Shown here in pieces: positions 25,277-35,900 of a stretch of 59,661 bases of DNA. Below the pieces are notes generated by a model. It was given only the letters and a program-made list of their open reading frames with translations. It had not been told where the DNA came from and did no database searches. The stretch is from contig MGWZ01000063.1 of NCBI GenBank assembly GCA_001801175.1, positions 1-59,661 of the forward strand. Direction: 5' to 3'. How positions within the stretch are numbered: position 1 is the stretch's first letter; each line of letters begins with the position of its first letter. Made by a program: the position numbers and the translations under genes. Source of the DNA: Gallionellales bacterium RIFCSPLOWO2_02_FULL_57_47. GTDB lineage: Bacteria; Pseudomonadota; Gammaproteobacteria; Burkholderiales; Gallionellaceae.

Positions 25277-25660
25277 TCATTTATTGGTTGGCCTCATCAA
25301 CTGTGCGGCGGCTGCAGACAGCGCCCAGGAAAATATACTGTACAGCACCGCGCCCAATACGCCGTGCCAGAAACTGTCCACGACAAAACCGCGCAGCACC
25401 GAACCCACCGCCCAGAACAACAGTCCATTGATCACGAAGATGAACAATCCCAACGTGATCAGGGTGACGGGCAGCGTGAGCAAGAGCAGCAGCGGGCGTA
25501 TCAGCGTATTGACCAGTCCCAGAAAAAATGCCGCGATCAGCGCAGCGCCGAAGCCGTCGACATGGATGCCCGGCACAAAATTCGCCACGGCGACCAATGC
25601 GAGCGCATTGAGCAGCCAGATTAACAGCAACTCCAATTGCAGACTTATATGCGGTTTCAT
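25277..25660 (-). CDS. Four-helix membrane protein of the phage-holin superfamily IV (DUF360 type)
   Basis: This 127-residue membrane protein has four hydrophobic helices: LLIWLLNALALVAVANFVPG, ALIAAFFLGLVNTLIRPLLL, TLITLGLFIFVINGLLFW and a last one ending ALSAAAAQLMRP. This is the YvlD/DUF360 pattern, where NTLIRPLLLLLTLPVTLITLG is strongly conserved. Despite the superfamily name there is no phage context. It sits between tfoX-like and metF, an arrangement I recall from other betaproteobacteria. Function unknown. The start at 25660 (AAAGGA ribosome site) overlaps the upstream stop in ATGA. Confidence 0.85.
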   Translation of the reverse strand: MKPHISLQLELLLIWLLNALALVAVANFVPGIHVDGFGAALIAAFFLGLVNTLIRPLLLLLTLPVTLITLGLFIFVINGLLFWAVGSVLRGFVVDSFWHGVLGAVLYSIFSWALSAAAAQLMRPTNK

Positions 25661-26028
25661 TTGTGCTTTCCTTTGGCGGGTTTGCCCGCTTTTGCGGCCA
25701 GTGCCCGCAATGCCGCGCCATAAGCGGACTGGCACCAGGCGCTCATTTCCGCAGGCGATTCAAGGCTGGATTCCGGCGCAGACCAGTAAGACATTTGCAC
25801 GGTGCGAGTCTGGCTTTGATAAACGAACGGGCGGCTGCCGGCCCGTTCGAAATGCGTCACGTTACCCGCATCCGTCTTGAAGAACAATTCATCATCTGCG
25901 ACCAATGCGAACATCAATCCTTCCCGGTACAAACCATAACCGCCAAACATCCTGCGTGCCGATACCGCTGCCCAATCCGCCATGAGCCCCACCACATAAT
26001 CAACGAATTCATTATGCGTAGAGCTCAT
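25657..26028 (-). CDS. TfoX/Sxy N-terminal domain protein
   Basis: This 123-residue protein comprises only the TfoX N-terminal domain: ARRMFGGYGLYREGLMFALV, DELFFKTDA and YWSAPESSLESPAEMSAWC. A basic tail (KAGKPAKGKHK) follows. Full TfoX/Sxy proteins co-activate competence genes with CRP. Single-domain versions are common in proteobacteria and not proven to act in competence. It lies 12 bp after ahcY and overlaps the holin-like gene by 4 bp, so it is expressed with the SAM-cycle operon. Confidence 0.85.
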   Translation of the reverse strand: MSSTHNEFVDYVVGLMADWAAVSARRMFGGYGLYREGLMFALVADDELFFKTDAGNVTHFERAGSRPFVYQSQTRTVQMSYWSAPESSLESPAEMSAWCQSAYGAALRALAAKAGKPAKGKHK

Positions 26029-26039
26029 GTGCGCAAGGC

Positions 26040-27452
26040 TTAATATCGATAATGGTTGGCCTTGTAAGGGCCTTCCTTGGGTACGCCGATGTAGGCGGCT
26101 TGCTGGTCGGTCAGCGTGCTCAGTTGCGCATTCAGCGTGGTCAGTTGCAGTCGAGCAACTTTTTCGTCCAGATGTTTGGGTAACGTGTATACGCCAATGG
26201 GATAGTCCTTGGTGCGGGTAAATAGTTCAATCTGCGCGATGGTCTGGTTGGCGAACGATGAGGACATCACATAGGACGGATGGCCGGTGCCGCAGCCCAG
26301 GTTCACCAGGCGGCCTTCGGCCAGTAGCAGGATGCGCTTGCCGTCAGGAAAAATCACATGATCGACCTGCGGCTTGATGTTTTCCCACTTGTATTGCTTG
26401 AGCGATGCAACGTCGATTTCGTTGTCGAAGTGTCCGATGTTGCACACGATGGCCTGGTTCTTCATCTTTTTCATATGATCATGAGTGATCACATGGTAGT
26501 TGCCGGTGGTCGTGACAAAAATGTCGCCGTGCTCGCACGCGTATTCCATCGTGACCACGCGGTAACCTTCCATCGCCGCCTGTAGCGCACAGATCGGGTC
26601 GATCTCGGTGACCCAGACTTGCGCAGACAGCGCGCGCATGGCTTGCGAACAACCTTTGCCCACGTCGCCATAACCGACGATCACGGCAATCTTGCCGGCG
26701 ATCATCACGTCGGTGGCGCGCTTGATGCCGTCCACCAGCGATTCGCGGCAGCCGTACAGATTGTCGAATTTGGATTTGGTGACGGAATCATTCACGTTGA
26801 TGGCCGGGAACTTCAGTTCGCCGCGCTCATGCATCTGGTACAGGCGGTGCACGCCGGTGGTGGTTTCCTCGGTCACACCCTTGATTGCGGCCAGGCGTGT
26901 GGAATACCATTTTTTGTCCACTTCCAGCTTGGCCTTGATCGAAGCGAACAGGCAGGTCTCTTCTTCCGAGCCGGGATTGTTCAGCAGCGTAGCGTCTTTT
27001 TCGGCACGCGCGCCCAGATGCAGCAACAGCGTGGCATCGCCGCCGTCGTCCAGAATCATGTTGGAAAGACCGCCGTCCGCCCATTCAAAAATGCGATGGG
27101 TGTAGTCCCAGTACTCGGTCAGTGTTTCGCCTTTGACCGCGAACACCGGCGTGCCGGTCGCGACGATCGCGGCGGCGGCGTGGTCCTGTGTCGAGTAAAT
27201 GTTGCAGGAAGCCCAGCGCACTTCCGCGCCCAGTGCAACCAGAGTCTCGATCAGCACGCCGGTCTGGATCGTCATGTGCAGCGATCCGGTGATGCGCGCG
27301 CCCTTGAGCGGCTGGGTCCTGGAGAATTCCTTGCGGATCGCCATCAGGCCGGGCATTTCGATTTCGGCGATAGCCAGTTCCTTGCGTCCCCATGCGGCCA
27401 GGGACATATCGGCGACGATGTAATCGGTGAATTCTTTTGCAGCAGCGTTCAT
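26040..27452 (-). CDS. ahcY: S-adenosylhomocysteine hydrolase
   Basis: This 470-residue NAD-dependent enzyme splits SAH into adenosine and homocysteine, removing the product inhibitor of methyltransferases. Family landmarks include [34 protein letters not shown], the NAD-binding [18 protein letters not shown], and the C-terminal dimer tail ending [10 protein letters not shown] that reaches into the neighbouring active site. An in-frame ATG lies 4 codons earlier, but its own bases form the GGAG ribosome site for the ATG at 27452 ([12 protein letters not shown]). An SAH riboswitch (27461-27568) lies directly upstream, so SAH should raise its expression. Confidence 0.97.
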   Translation of the reverse strand: MNAAAKEFTDYIVADMSLAAWGRKELAIAEIEMPGLMAIRKEFSRTQPLKGARITGSLHMTIQTGVLIETLVALGAEVRWASCNIYSTQDHAAAAIVATGTPVFAVKGETLTEYWDYTHRIFEWADGGLSNMILDDGGDATLLLHLGARAEKDATLLNNPGSEEETCLFASIKAKLEVDKKWYSTRLAAIKGVTEETTTGVHRLYQMHERGELKFPAINVNDSVTKSKFDNLYGCRESLVDGIKRATDVMIAGKIAVIVGYGDVGKGCSQAMRALSAQVWVTEIDPICALQAAMEGYRVVTMEYACEHGDIFVTTTGNYHVITHDHMKKMKNQAIVCNIGHFDNEIDVASLKQYKWENIKPQVDHVIFPDGKRILLLAEGRLVNLGCGTGHPSYVMSSSFANQTIAQIELFTRTKDYPIGVYTLPKHLDEKVARLQLTTLNAQLSTLTDQQAAYIGVPKEGPYKANHYRY

Positions 27453-27460
27453 CTTAAACT

Positions 27461-27568
27461 CCATTCATAAGTGGTTAATGAATGGGTGCAGTTGAAACGT
27501 TGAACCACTGGCTCCGAGCCTGACGGGGGGCTGGTTGCCCAGACCCGCTGCAGCACCCCTCGGAGGGC
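27461..27568 (-). ncRNA. SAH riboswitch upstream of ahcY, with expression platform
   Basis: On the minus strand the leader reads CTCCGAG (27559-27565), the conserved GGGGTGCTGCAGCGGG, a variable hairpin, CCGTCAGG and CTCGGAG (27512-27518). This matches the SAH riboswitch core, with the two heptamers as P1. Downstream, CCATTCAT (27478-27485) can pair with ATGAATGG (27461-27468), burying part of the GGAG ribosome site. The loop of that hairpin holds AACCACT (27470-27476), which is fully complementary to AGTGGTT (27503-27509) next to P1. The two folds exclude each other, a simple translational ON switch. Core assignment from known family; platform inferred. Confidence 0.85.
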
Positions 27569-27585
27569 GGGTAAAACATGAATCA

Positions 27586-27646
27586 CGTAGGGCGGGTTAC
27601 ACCCGCCTTTAAAACTTGTGAGGCGGCGGGTGTAACCCGCCCTACG
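27586..27646. repeat. Nested palindromic intergenic element between metK and ahcY
   Basis: Arms of 22 bp (27586-27607 and 27625-27646, CGTAGGGCGGGTTACACCCG type) are perfect inverted repeats around a 17-bp spacer. Each arm is itself a small hairpin (GGCGGGT-TAC-ACCCGCC). It shares GTAGG...CCTAC ends with the element at 50492-50535. It lies in the transcribed spacer if metK and ahcY are one operon. Confidence 0.8.
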
Positions 27647-27664
27647 CTTGCTTTCCGGATGGGC

Positions 27665-28843
<1,179 letters not shown>

Positions 28844-28882
28844 GGTTTCCAGTTCAATCTGTCGACAAAATAAAAGGCGCGC

Positions 28883-28912
28883 ATTATACCAAATACCCAG
28901 CGTCCGCTGAAT
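28883..28912 (-). promoter_or_regulatory. Predicted metK promoter (extended -10)
   Basis: The minus strand has TTTGGTATAATGCG, a perfect TATAAT (28883-28888) with upstream TG. No strong -35 is seen at 16-18 bp, as often with extended -10 promoters. A CAGCG-GA-CGCTG inverted repeat just upstream (about 28898-28909) could be a regulator site; that part is speculative. Confidence 0.55.
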
Positions 28913-28978
28913 AACTTGATCGAAGCACAGAGACGCGGGACTTATTCACGGCTTCTCGGTAACATTGCCTCCTTGAAC

Positions 28979-29863
28979 ATGACCTACTTTATCGTTAACT
29001 TGATTTTTCGCCTGATCGCGTTGCTGCCGCTACGCACGTTGCACCTGCTCGGCACGCTGGTCGGGCATGCCACGTTTGCCATGTCCAGGGGATATGCCGC
29101 ACGCACTGAAGAGAACTTGCGCCAGTCGCATCTGGCCACGGATGAAAAGCATTTTGCCGCATTGCTTGAGCAGACCATCAGCGAGGCGGGTAAGGGGATG
29201 GTCGAGCTGCCCTGGGTATGGAGCAGGCCGCTGGAACAAGTCTGTGCCACGGTGCAAAGCTGTCAGGGTTGGGAGCATATGGAAGCGGCGCACGCCCGGG
29301 GCAAGGGCATCATTTTGCTTACCCCGCACTGGGGCTGTTTTGAAGTGGTCGGGCTCTATATCGGCCAGCGTATGCCGCTGACGTGTTTGTACCGCTCGCC
29401 CAGGCAGGACTGGCTGGAGAAAATCATGCGTGCAGGCCGGGAGCGCGGGCTGGCGAAATTGGCAACGGCGGATGTCAGCGGTGTGAGGGTGCTCTACAAG
29501 GCGCTCAGGCGAGGCGAGGCGATTGGATTATTGCCCGACCAGGTGCCCAGCCAGGGAGAGGGTGAATGGGTGGATTTCTTTGCGCGCCCGGCATATACGA
29601 TGACATTGAGCGGGCGGCTGGCTCAATCCAGCGGTGCAACAGTACTGCTGGCCTTTGCTGAACGGCTGCCGCGCGGCGCCGGCTATGCGCTACGCATCGA
29701 ACCCTTGCCATTGGACTTTTCCAAACCCGTGCCCCCGCAAATAAATGCAGCCCTGGAGCGCGTGATCGCGATTTCTCCGGCCCAGTACCTGTGGAGTTAT
29801 AACCGCTACAAGATTCCGAGCGGCGCGGTGCTGCCGGAAACAACCAAGGAGCAGCCATGCTAG
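28979..29863 (+). CDS. LpxL/HtrB-family lysophospholipid acyltransferase (first of two)
   Basis: This protein of about 294 residues belongs to the lipid A late acyltransferase family. An N-terminal membrane anchor (MTYFIVNLIFRLIALLPLR) is followed by the catalytic TPHWGCFE (H-x4-E), LYRSPRQDWLEKIM, and GIGLLPDQVP-type and WVDFFARPAYTM blocks. Such enzymes add a secondary acyl chain to lipid A from acyl-ACP at the inner membrane. The start is uncertain: a TTG at 28916 opens the frame, and the ATG at 28979 lacks a clear ribosome site but fits the family anchor. The next gene is a paralogue overlapping by 7 bp. Confidence 0.85.
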   Translation: MTYFIVNLIFRLIALLPLRTLHLLGTLVGHATFAMSRGYAARTEENLRQSHLATDEKHFAALLEQTISEAGKGMVELPWVWSRPLEQVCATVQSCQGWEHMEAAHARGKGIILLTPHWGCFEVVGLYIGQRMPLTCLYRSPRQDWLEKIMRAGRERGLAKLATADVSGVRVLYKALRRGEAIGLLPDQVPSQGEGEWVDFFARPAYTMTLSGRLAQSSGATVLLAFAERLPRGAGYALRIEPLPLDFSKPVPPQINAALERVIAISPAQYLWSYNRYKIPSGAVLPETTKEQPC

Positions 29864-30726
29864 CGCGATCAGGAGTGTTCCTGTTATGGCTGATGCATTT
29901 TCTGCCGTTCCGCGCCATCGTCGCCATCGGCAACGGCCTCGGATTCCTGCTCTATCTGCTGGCTGCCGAACGCCGCAGGGTCGGCACCATCAATCTGAAA
30001 CTGTGCTTTCCCGAGATGAGCGACGAGGCACGCAAGAAACTGGTGCGCGATCACTTCAAGTTGTTCGGCCGCGGCATCATCGAGCGCAGCATTCTGTGGT
30101 GGTCGAGTGCCGGGCGCATCAACAGCCTGATTCGCCTCGAGGGTGTGGAGCACTTTGAAGCGATCAAGGATAAGCCCGCCATCCTGCTTACACCGCACTT
30201 TGTCGGCATGGATGTCGGCGGCCAGTGGATCGCGCAGCAAACAAACACGGTGTGCATGTATGCGAACCAGAAAAATCTCTATCTGACCGACTTGCTTCTG
30301 AAGAAGCGCGCCCGCTTTCGCAACCAGCGGCTGTATTCGCGCCAGCAGGGATTGCGTCCCATCCTCAAGGGGATGCGCGCAGGCATGCCTTTCATATACC
30401 CGCCGGACCAGGATCAGGGGGTCAAGGATGGCGCGTTCATTCCTTTCTTCGGCGTGCCTGCCGCCACGATGTCCTCGGTGCCGCGCATCGCGCAGATGAC
30501 CGGCGCGAAAGTCGTGCCCTGCATCACGCGCCTGTTGCCGGGCGGCGAGGGTTATGTGCTGACCTTCTATCCCGCCTGGGAGAACTATCCGAGCGGCGAC
30601 GATCTCGCCGATACGCGGCGCATGAACGAATTCATCGAAGACCGCGTGCGCGAGATGCCGGAGCAGTATTTCTGGCTGCATAAACGCTTCAAGACCAGGC
30701 CGGAGGGTGAGGCCAAGTTTTATTAG
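29857..30726 (+). CDS. LpxL/HtrB-family lysophospholipid acyltransferase (second of two)
   Basis: This 289-residue paralogue of the preceding gene has an N-terminal hydrophobic anchor (SGVFLLWLMHFLPFRAIVAI), the catalytic TPHFVGMD (H-x4-D), CMYANQKNLYLTDLLLKKRA and IYPPDQDQGVKDGAFIPFFG. Two tandem late acyltransferases would together supply the secondary acyl chains of hexa-acylated lipid A; which acts first cannot be told. It overlaps the previous gene by 7 bp. Its stop codon TAG is the first triplet of a long hairpin element that ends just before the ubiD ribosome site. Confidence 0.87.
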   Translation: MLARSGVFLLWLMHFLPFRAIVAIGNGLGFLLYLLAAERRRVGTINLKLCFPEMSDEARKKLVRDHFKLFGRGIIERSILWWSSAGRINSLIRLEGVEHFEAIKDKPAILLTPHFVGMDVGGQWIAQQTNTVCMYANQKNLYLTDLLLKKRARFRNQRLYSRQQGLRPILKGMRAGMPFIYPPDQDQGVKDGAFIPFFGVPAATMSSVPRIAQMTGAKVVPCITRLLPGGEGYVLTFYPAWENYPSGDDLADTRRMNEFIEDRVREMPEQYFWLHKRFKTRPEGEAKFY

Positions 30727-30800
30727 CTTGTAGCTAGTAGCCTGTAGCTTGTAGCCAACCCCGGTTTTGCTACGAGCTACACGCTACGAGCTACCAGCTC
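30724..30800. repeat. TAG/GTAGC-rich long inverted repeat before ubiD
   Basis: Left arm 30724-30755 (TAGCTTGTAGCTAGTAGCCT...) and right arm 30769-30800 (GCTACGAGCTACACGCTACG...) are complementary over about 32 bp with about five mismatches, some of them G-T tolerant, around a 13-bp loop. The ubiD ribosome site AAGGAG follows immediately. A similar element lies between fis and purH. Confidence 0.75.
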
Positions 30801-30811
30801 AAGGAGTAAGA

Positions 30812-32290
30812 ATGAAATATAACGACCTGCGCGATTTCATCGCGCAACTGGAAAAAATGGGTGAACTCAAGCGCGTTTCCGCGCCAGTCTCACCGCATCT
30901 GGAAATGACGGAAATCTGCGACCGGGTGTTGCGCGCACAAGGCCCGGCAATCCTGTTCGAAAATCCCACCGGGCACAACATCCCCGAAAATAAAATACCG
31001 GTCCTGGCCAACCTGTTCGGCACCCCGCGCCGCGTGGCATTGGGCATGGGCGAGGAGAGCACCCAGGCGTTGCGCGAAGTCGGCAAGATGCTCGCCTTCC
31101 TGAAAGAGCCGGAGCCGCCCAGGGGGCTGAAGGATGCGTGGGAGAAATGGCCGGTGCTCAAGCAGGTGCTCACGATGCATCCCAGGATTGTTTCCTCCGC
31201 GCCGTGCCAGGAAATCGTGTGGGAAGGCGCGGAGGTGGACTTGGGCAAGCTGCCGATCCAGCATTGCTGGCCGGGAGACGTTGCGCCGCTGATCACCTGG
31301 GGGCTGGTGGTGACCAGAGGCCCGAACAAGCCGCGCCAGAATCTCGGTATCTACCGCCAGCAGGTGATTGGCCCCAACAAGACCATCATGCGCTGGCTGG
31401 CGCATCGCGGCGGCGCGCTGGATTTTCGCGATCACTGCGAGAAAAATCCGGGGCAGCCTTTCCCGGTTGCGGTGGTCATCGGCGCCGATCCTGCAACGAT
31501 ACTCGGCGCGGTCACGCCGGTTCCCGATTCATTGTCCGAATACCAGTTCGCCGGTTTGCTGCGCGGCAGCAAGACCGAACTGGTGAAATGCCTGGGCAGC
31601 GACCTGCAAGTGCCGGCCTCCGCCGAGATCGTGCTGGAGGGGGAGATACATCCCGGCGAGACCGCGCTGGAAGGTCCCTATGGAGACCACACCGGCTACT
31701 ACAACGAGCAGGATAAATTTCCGGTATTCACCATTGGGCGCATTACGATGCGCTCTAACCCGATCTACCACAGCACCTATACCGGCAAGCCTCCCGACGA
31801 ACCGGCGATGCTGGGTGTGGCGCTGAATGAAGTGTTCGTGCCGCTACTGCAAAAGCAGTTCCCGGAAATCGTGGACTTTTACCTGCCGCCGGAAGGATGC
31901 TCGTATCGCATGGCGGTGGTCAGCATCAGGAAGCAATATCCCGGTCACGCCAAGCGCGTGATGTTTGGTATCTGGAGTTTCCTGCGCCAATTCATGTACA
32001 CCAAGTTCATCATCGTGGTGGACGACGACATCGACGTGCGCGTCTGGAAAGAAGTTATCTGGGCGATTACTACGCGCGTCGATCCGGTGCGCGACACCCT
32101 GCTGGTGGAAAACACGCCTATCGATTATCTCGACTTTGCCAGTCCGGTGTCGGGGCTGGGCGGCAAGATGGGGCTGGATGCGACCAACAAATGGCCGGGC
32201 GAAACGCAGCGCGAATGGGGCACGCCGATTGTGATGGATGAGGCGGTGAAGCGGAGGGTGGATGAGATGTGGAGCGGGTTGGGGCTGTAG
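30812..32290 (+). CDS. ubiD: UbiD decarboxylase (3-polyprenyl-4-hydroxybenzoate decarboxylase)
   Basis: This 492-residue prenylated-FMN-dependent enzyme removes the carboxyl group from 3-polyprenyl-4-hydroxybenzoate in ubiquinone synthesis. It begins [20 protein letters not shown], and includes [31 protein letters not shown], the prFMN/metal region [20 protein letters not shown], and [14 protein letters not shown] near the end. Length agrees with E. coli UbiD (497). AAGGAG precedes the ATG at 30812; the frame upstream lies in a hairpin repeat. The partner UbiX, which makes prFMN, is not in the window. Confidence 0.96.
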   Translation: MKYNDLRDFIAQLEKMGELKRVSAPVSPHLEMTEICDRVLRAQGPAILFENPTGHNIPENKIPVLANLFGTPRRVALGMGEESTQALREVGKMLAFLKEPEPPRGLKDAWEKWPVLKQVLTMHPRIVSSAPCQEIVWEGAEVDLGKLPIQHCWPGDVAPLITWGLVVTRGPNKPRQNLGIYRQQVIGPNKTIMRWLAHRGGALDFRDHCEKNPGQPFPVAVVIGADPATILGAVTPVPDSLSEYQFAGLLRGSKTELVKCLGSDLQVPASAEIVLEGEIHPGETALEGPYGDHTGYYNEQDKFPVFTIGRITMRSNPIYHSTYTGKPPDEPAMLGVALNEVFVPLLQKQFPEIVDFYLPPEGCSYRMAVVSIRKQYPGHAKRVMFGIWSFLRQFMYTKFIIVVDDDIDVRVWKEVIWAITTRVDPVRDTLLVENTPIDYLDFASPVSGLGGKMGLDATNKWPGETQREWGTPIVMDEAVKRRVDEMWSGLGL

Positions 32291-32323
32291 GAGCCTCAGG
32301 GTGGGCTCTGCCCGGCCTGTTTT

Positions 32324-32351
32324 TGCAGGTGCGAATGAATTCGCACCTGCA
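32324..32351. repeat. Short perfect palindrome (REP-like) downstream of ubiD
   Basis: TGCAGGTGCGAA (32324-32335) pairs perfectly with TTCGCACCTGCA (32340-32351) around a TGAA loop. A GGTGGGCTCTGCCC fragment lies just before (32300-32313). The stem could act as a transcript-end hairpin for ubiD; no T-run follows it. Confidence 0.7.
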
Positions 32352-32422
32352 TACCCCTCAACTGCGGTTTTTAGGTTGAACCGACCCCCCTGCTACAGCA
32401 AAAAGGTGCGGCTGCGAATTGA

Positions 32423-32833
32423 CTACTTGACGGGAGCGCTTGCGTTTTGCAGCAGCGCCAAGGCTTGGTCTGCATCTTTACGCAAGATGCTTTGCGGATA
32501 TTGTTTGATGAATTCGGCAAAAGCAGCTTGCGCCTGAGCCTTGTCATCTGAATCTGTCAGTTTCATCGCCCTGGTGAAGACCTCCAGTTCATCGGATCCG
32601 ATGGTTTGTCCGGAAGTATCATTTTTCCAGTACATGTCTTCAGATGCAATAAATGCACCGCGAACCCCCCCGGTTGCGGTGGTTGCCCCCAACTGTTTCT
32701 GGGGTGTCAATGACTCGATCTTGCCCCTGAGCCTGTCCCAGAAACTCAATGCTTTGTCGTTTTTTTCACCCGCATGGAGCGCTTGGGAAAAGAGCGCCAG
32801 TCCCAACAATAACAGCATAATTAATTGTTTCAT
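32423..32833 (-). CDS. Small secreted protein of unknown function
   Basis: This 136-residue protein has a clear signal peptide (MKQLIMLLLLGLALFSQALHA). The mature part is soluble: a polar stretch with KALSFWDRLRGKIESL, a Gly/Thr-rich middle, and a C-terminal helical pair (AQAAFAEFIKQYPQSILRKD...QALALLQN) resembling one TPR-like hairpin. No lipobox or Cys. It follows the giant NHL protein gene by about 80 bp on the same strand and may be the last gene of that cluster. I do not recognise a named family. Confidence 0.65.
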   Translation of the reverse strand: MKQLIMLLLLGLALFSQALHAGEKNDKALSFWDRLRGKIESLTPQKQLGATTATGGVRGAFIASEDMYWKNDTSGQTIGSDELEVFTRAMKLTDSDDKAQAQAAFAEFIKQYPQSILRKDADQALALLQNASAPVK

Positions 32834-32912
32834 CGCATTTCCTTTTTATCAGCGGCCGGGTGTCAATTGAACGACTGATCTGACAACCCAGCTACAGTGA
32901 GTCCGACAGCTT

Positions 32913-35900
32913 TTATTCCAGTGAGGGCAACAGTTCCAAGGCCAACGCTTTATACTTTATTTTCATCGAGGGATCCAGGCGTTGTGCTTTGACGAAAGCC
33001 GCCTTTGCCTTCTTTGTGTCGTTTGCCGCCTTGTATGATTTTGCCAGATTAACCCAAACGTAGGGATCTTCCGGGCTTGCCTGCGTCGCAGCAAGATAAG
33101 CCTTTTGTGCCTCGGAATATTTCTCATTGAGCATCAGGACATTGCCGCGATTGTTCAGCGCCGCCGCATTCTTCGGTTCGGAGACAAGAATCTTGTCAAA
33201 ATATTTCATCGCTTCCTCCCGGTCCCCGATTTTGGCCAGAATAATTCCCATTTGCTGATGCGCTTCCATGTCGTCAGGGTTTTTTTCTATCGCCTGAAGA
33301 TAACGCCGGGTCTTGGTTCGGGAGCTGATCTTGAGCATCGACATGAAATCACCCGGGAATTTTTTCTCGACATCCCCTGCAGTAACGTCCATGGTTTTAA
33401 GTGTGGAGCCGGGCAAGGTGGCTGGCTTGAAGGTGTTCCAGGAGTTGTGAACGTCCAGGATCGCGAGCCCCTTGTCTTTCCATTTGTAGTAATTGGCGGC
33501 GCCCAGTTCCCATGCCTTGATGAATGATTTTCCAACGACGGTGACCTCAACCGGAATCCATAACTTGCCTTCGTGGATCACATACATGTCATCCATCGTG
33601 TATCCGTCCGGGTCGGCGTTGATGCCGGTCGAGAACATCATGAGTATGTGGTCCGGCACCTCAACCATCAGCGTGGTGATACCCATGCTTTCGAGAGCGC
33701 TTGAGTAGAACGTCACCAGGTCGACGCAGTCCCCGGATTTGCGCTCCAGTGTCTCACGCGGATACTGGACATAGTCGACAGTATCCGTTTTTAAAGTGGT
33801 CTCCGTCTTTGCAAGGGATATTTGATAAGGATCAATCGGGTTCAAAATATACGTCAGGCCAATGACACCCATGGCATCGAACAATACTGCGGCCAACTGC
33901 GATTCGTCCTTGGTTTCGCTGAACTGTGTGGCGATCGAACGCGCGAAGTTGATTATCGGCGCATCTTTGGGCGTTACAAATGAAGCGACGCGATCATGCT
34001 CATCCCAAGTCATGCGGTGTTTGTCATAAACCGTGATAGTGGGGTTCTTGTTGAAGGCCACCCGTTTGCCGTCCTGAAAATAGCTTGCCTCTACCATCGC
34101 CTGTATCGAGCTGTCTTCAGTGATGGTCAAGATGTTGTTATTGAATACGGCCTTGAGAGTGACTTCTTCACTCTGTTCCGGCAGCAGTTTGTCGATTTTT
34201 ACCTCGGTCGGAAAATCCATGAAATTGTTCAGCAAGAAGCTTACTTTGATATTTTCCATGGTCTTGTTGGTGTAGTTGGTCAGCTTGATGAGTCCGACCC
34301 CGTCTTGCTCGTAGAGTTTGTAGGTGTTGGAAAAGATATCACGCAATTTGACCACTTCAATTTCCAGCGGCGCGGTATTGAATGGCATCGTGGACGCAGT
34401 GACCGCGATCTTGTCAGATTCGGTACCATCAGTGCTGCGAGTCGAAATGTAGTAGGTATATTTGGTATCGGGAATGAGCGAATCCTTTACGAATTCCGGC
34501 AAAGTCGTTTCTCCAATTTGCGTGTATGTATCCCCGTCTTTCTGGTAAATCAGGTAGGCGCTGAAGTATTGGTTATCCAAGGGTTGCCATTGTATTTTGA
34601 GTTGCCATGAGGACGGCGTCACCTGAACGTTTTCCAGAACCGGCGGAACATATTTTTTGGCGGTACCTTTCACAGCCTCGCTCTTCAGACCTACGTATCC
34701 GTAATGCGTTTCCCCGGCCACACGGTAATAGTATGTTTTGTCAGCTTCCATTCCCTGGTCGATATATTGGTTGGTGTTGCTGGTGGCAATCTGGACAAAC
34801 GCAGAGTTTTCACTTTGCGATCTGTAAATTCGATACTGCTTGACGTAGGGTAACAAGGATTCCGCCCAACGCAATTCGATGGCATGCACCGCACCCTGCG
34901 CCGCCAGTTGCTCGGGAGTCCAGAGTTTATGAAGTGTGGTAAAGGCCTGTAATCGTTTGTTGCCGCGCTCCGAAATGACGAAGGTAGTATCGCCTGTTGC
35001 AGTGATTGCCACCGGCTCGGCAAGCTCACCTGGACCGCTGCCGCCATCGGCGAATGAACGGATGTACTGTCCTTTTTGCGAAAACACCTTGACCCGGTTT
35101 GAGTCCAGAACGAATACCTCGTCCTGGGTTGCCATCAGAGACACCGGTTTTGCGAGTATGGCGCTGCCATCCGGCCGCTTGCCAAACACTCCCAGCGGCT
35201 CTCCCTTGGCAGAGTAGATGGAGACTACCGAACGCCCTTTGTCCAAGACATAGAGTCCGTTTTGGGGATCAAGGGCAATTGCAACAGGCTCATCCAGCTT
35301 GCCCGAAACATCGCTGCGAATTTCTTTCAGGAACACCCCGTCGCCGCTGAATGCCTGCACCCTGCTGTTGCCGCTGTCGGCGACAAAGATGATTCCTGTG
35401 CTGGAAATGGCAAAATCCTCGGGGTCATCCAGTTCCCCTTTTCTGCTCCCCCGCGTGCCGATGCTGGCGAGTATATTCCCCGATTCATCCAGCTTTACAA
35501 TTTTTGACTTCTTCCTGTCCAGCGCCCAGACGGCGCCGCTCCTGTCAACGACAACAGACACAGGGGAAAAATCAGCCACCTTGATTTCGCCGGCTACCTC
35601 TCCATTAACGATCTTGACGATTCTGCTGTTCTCGTCACCTGCCTCGATTCCGTAAATTGCTTCCTTGCCATCCCATGCGGTCCTGCTCACCGGCAAAGGA
35701 ATAGCCTGCTCCCATCGCACCGATGTTCTTGACAGGTGTTTAACAACCGGTTCAATACGCACCGCGGCTTCGACCCGGAATATGTCTGCGACACCCTTGG
35801 CGCTGTCGCCAATGATGACCAGCCGATCCTGGTCGGTGGCAAGCCCGGTAATACTTTTAAATTGCGCGCGCCCTTTCCCCCTGGAGCCGAATGAGTACAT

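Noticed and set aside
32725-32740. GGACAGGCTCAGG in the small secreted protein gene as a further repeat B copy
   Set aside because: Only the core 13 bases match and no insertion can be shown without a family alignment; chance is possible.
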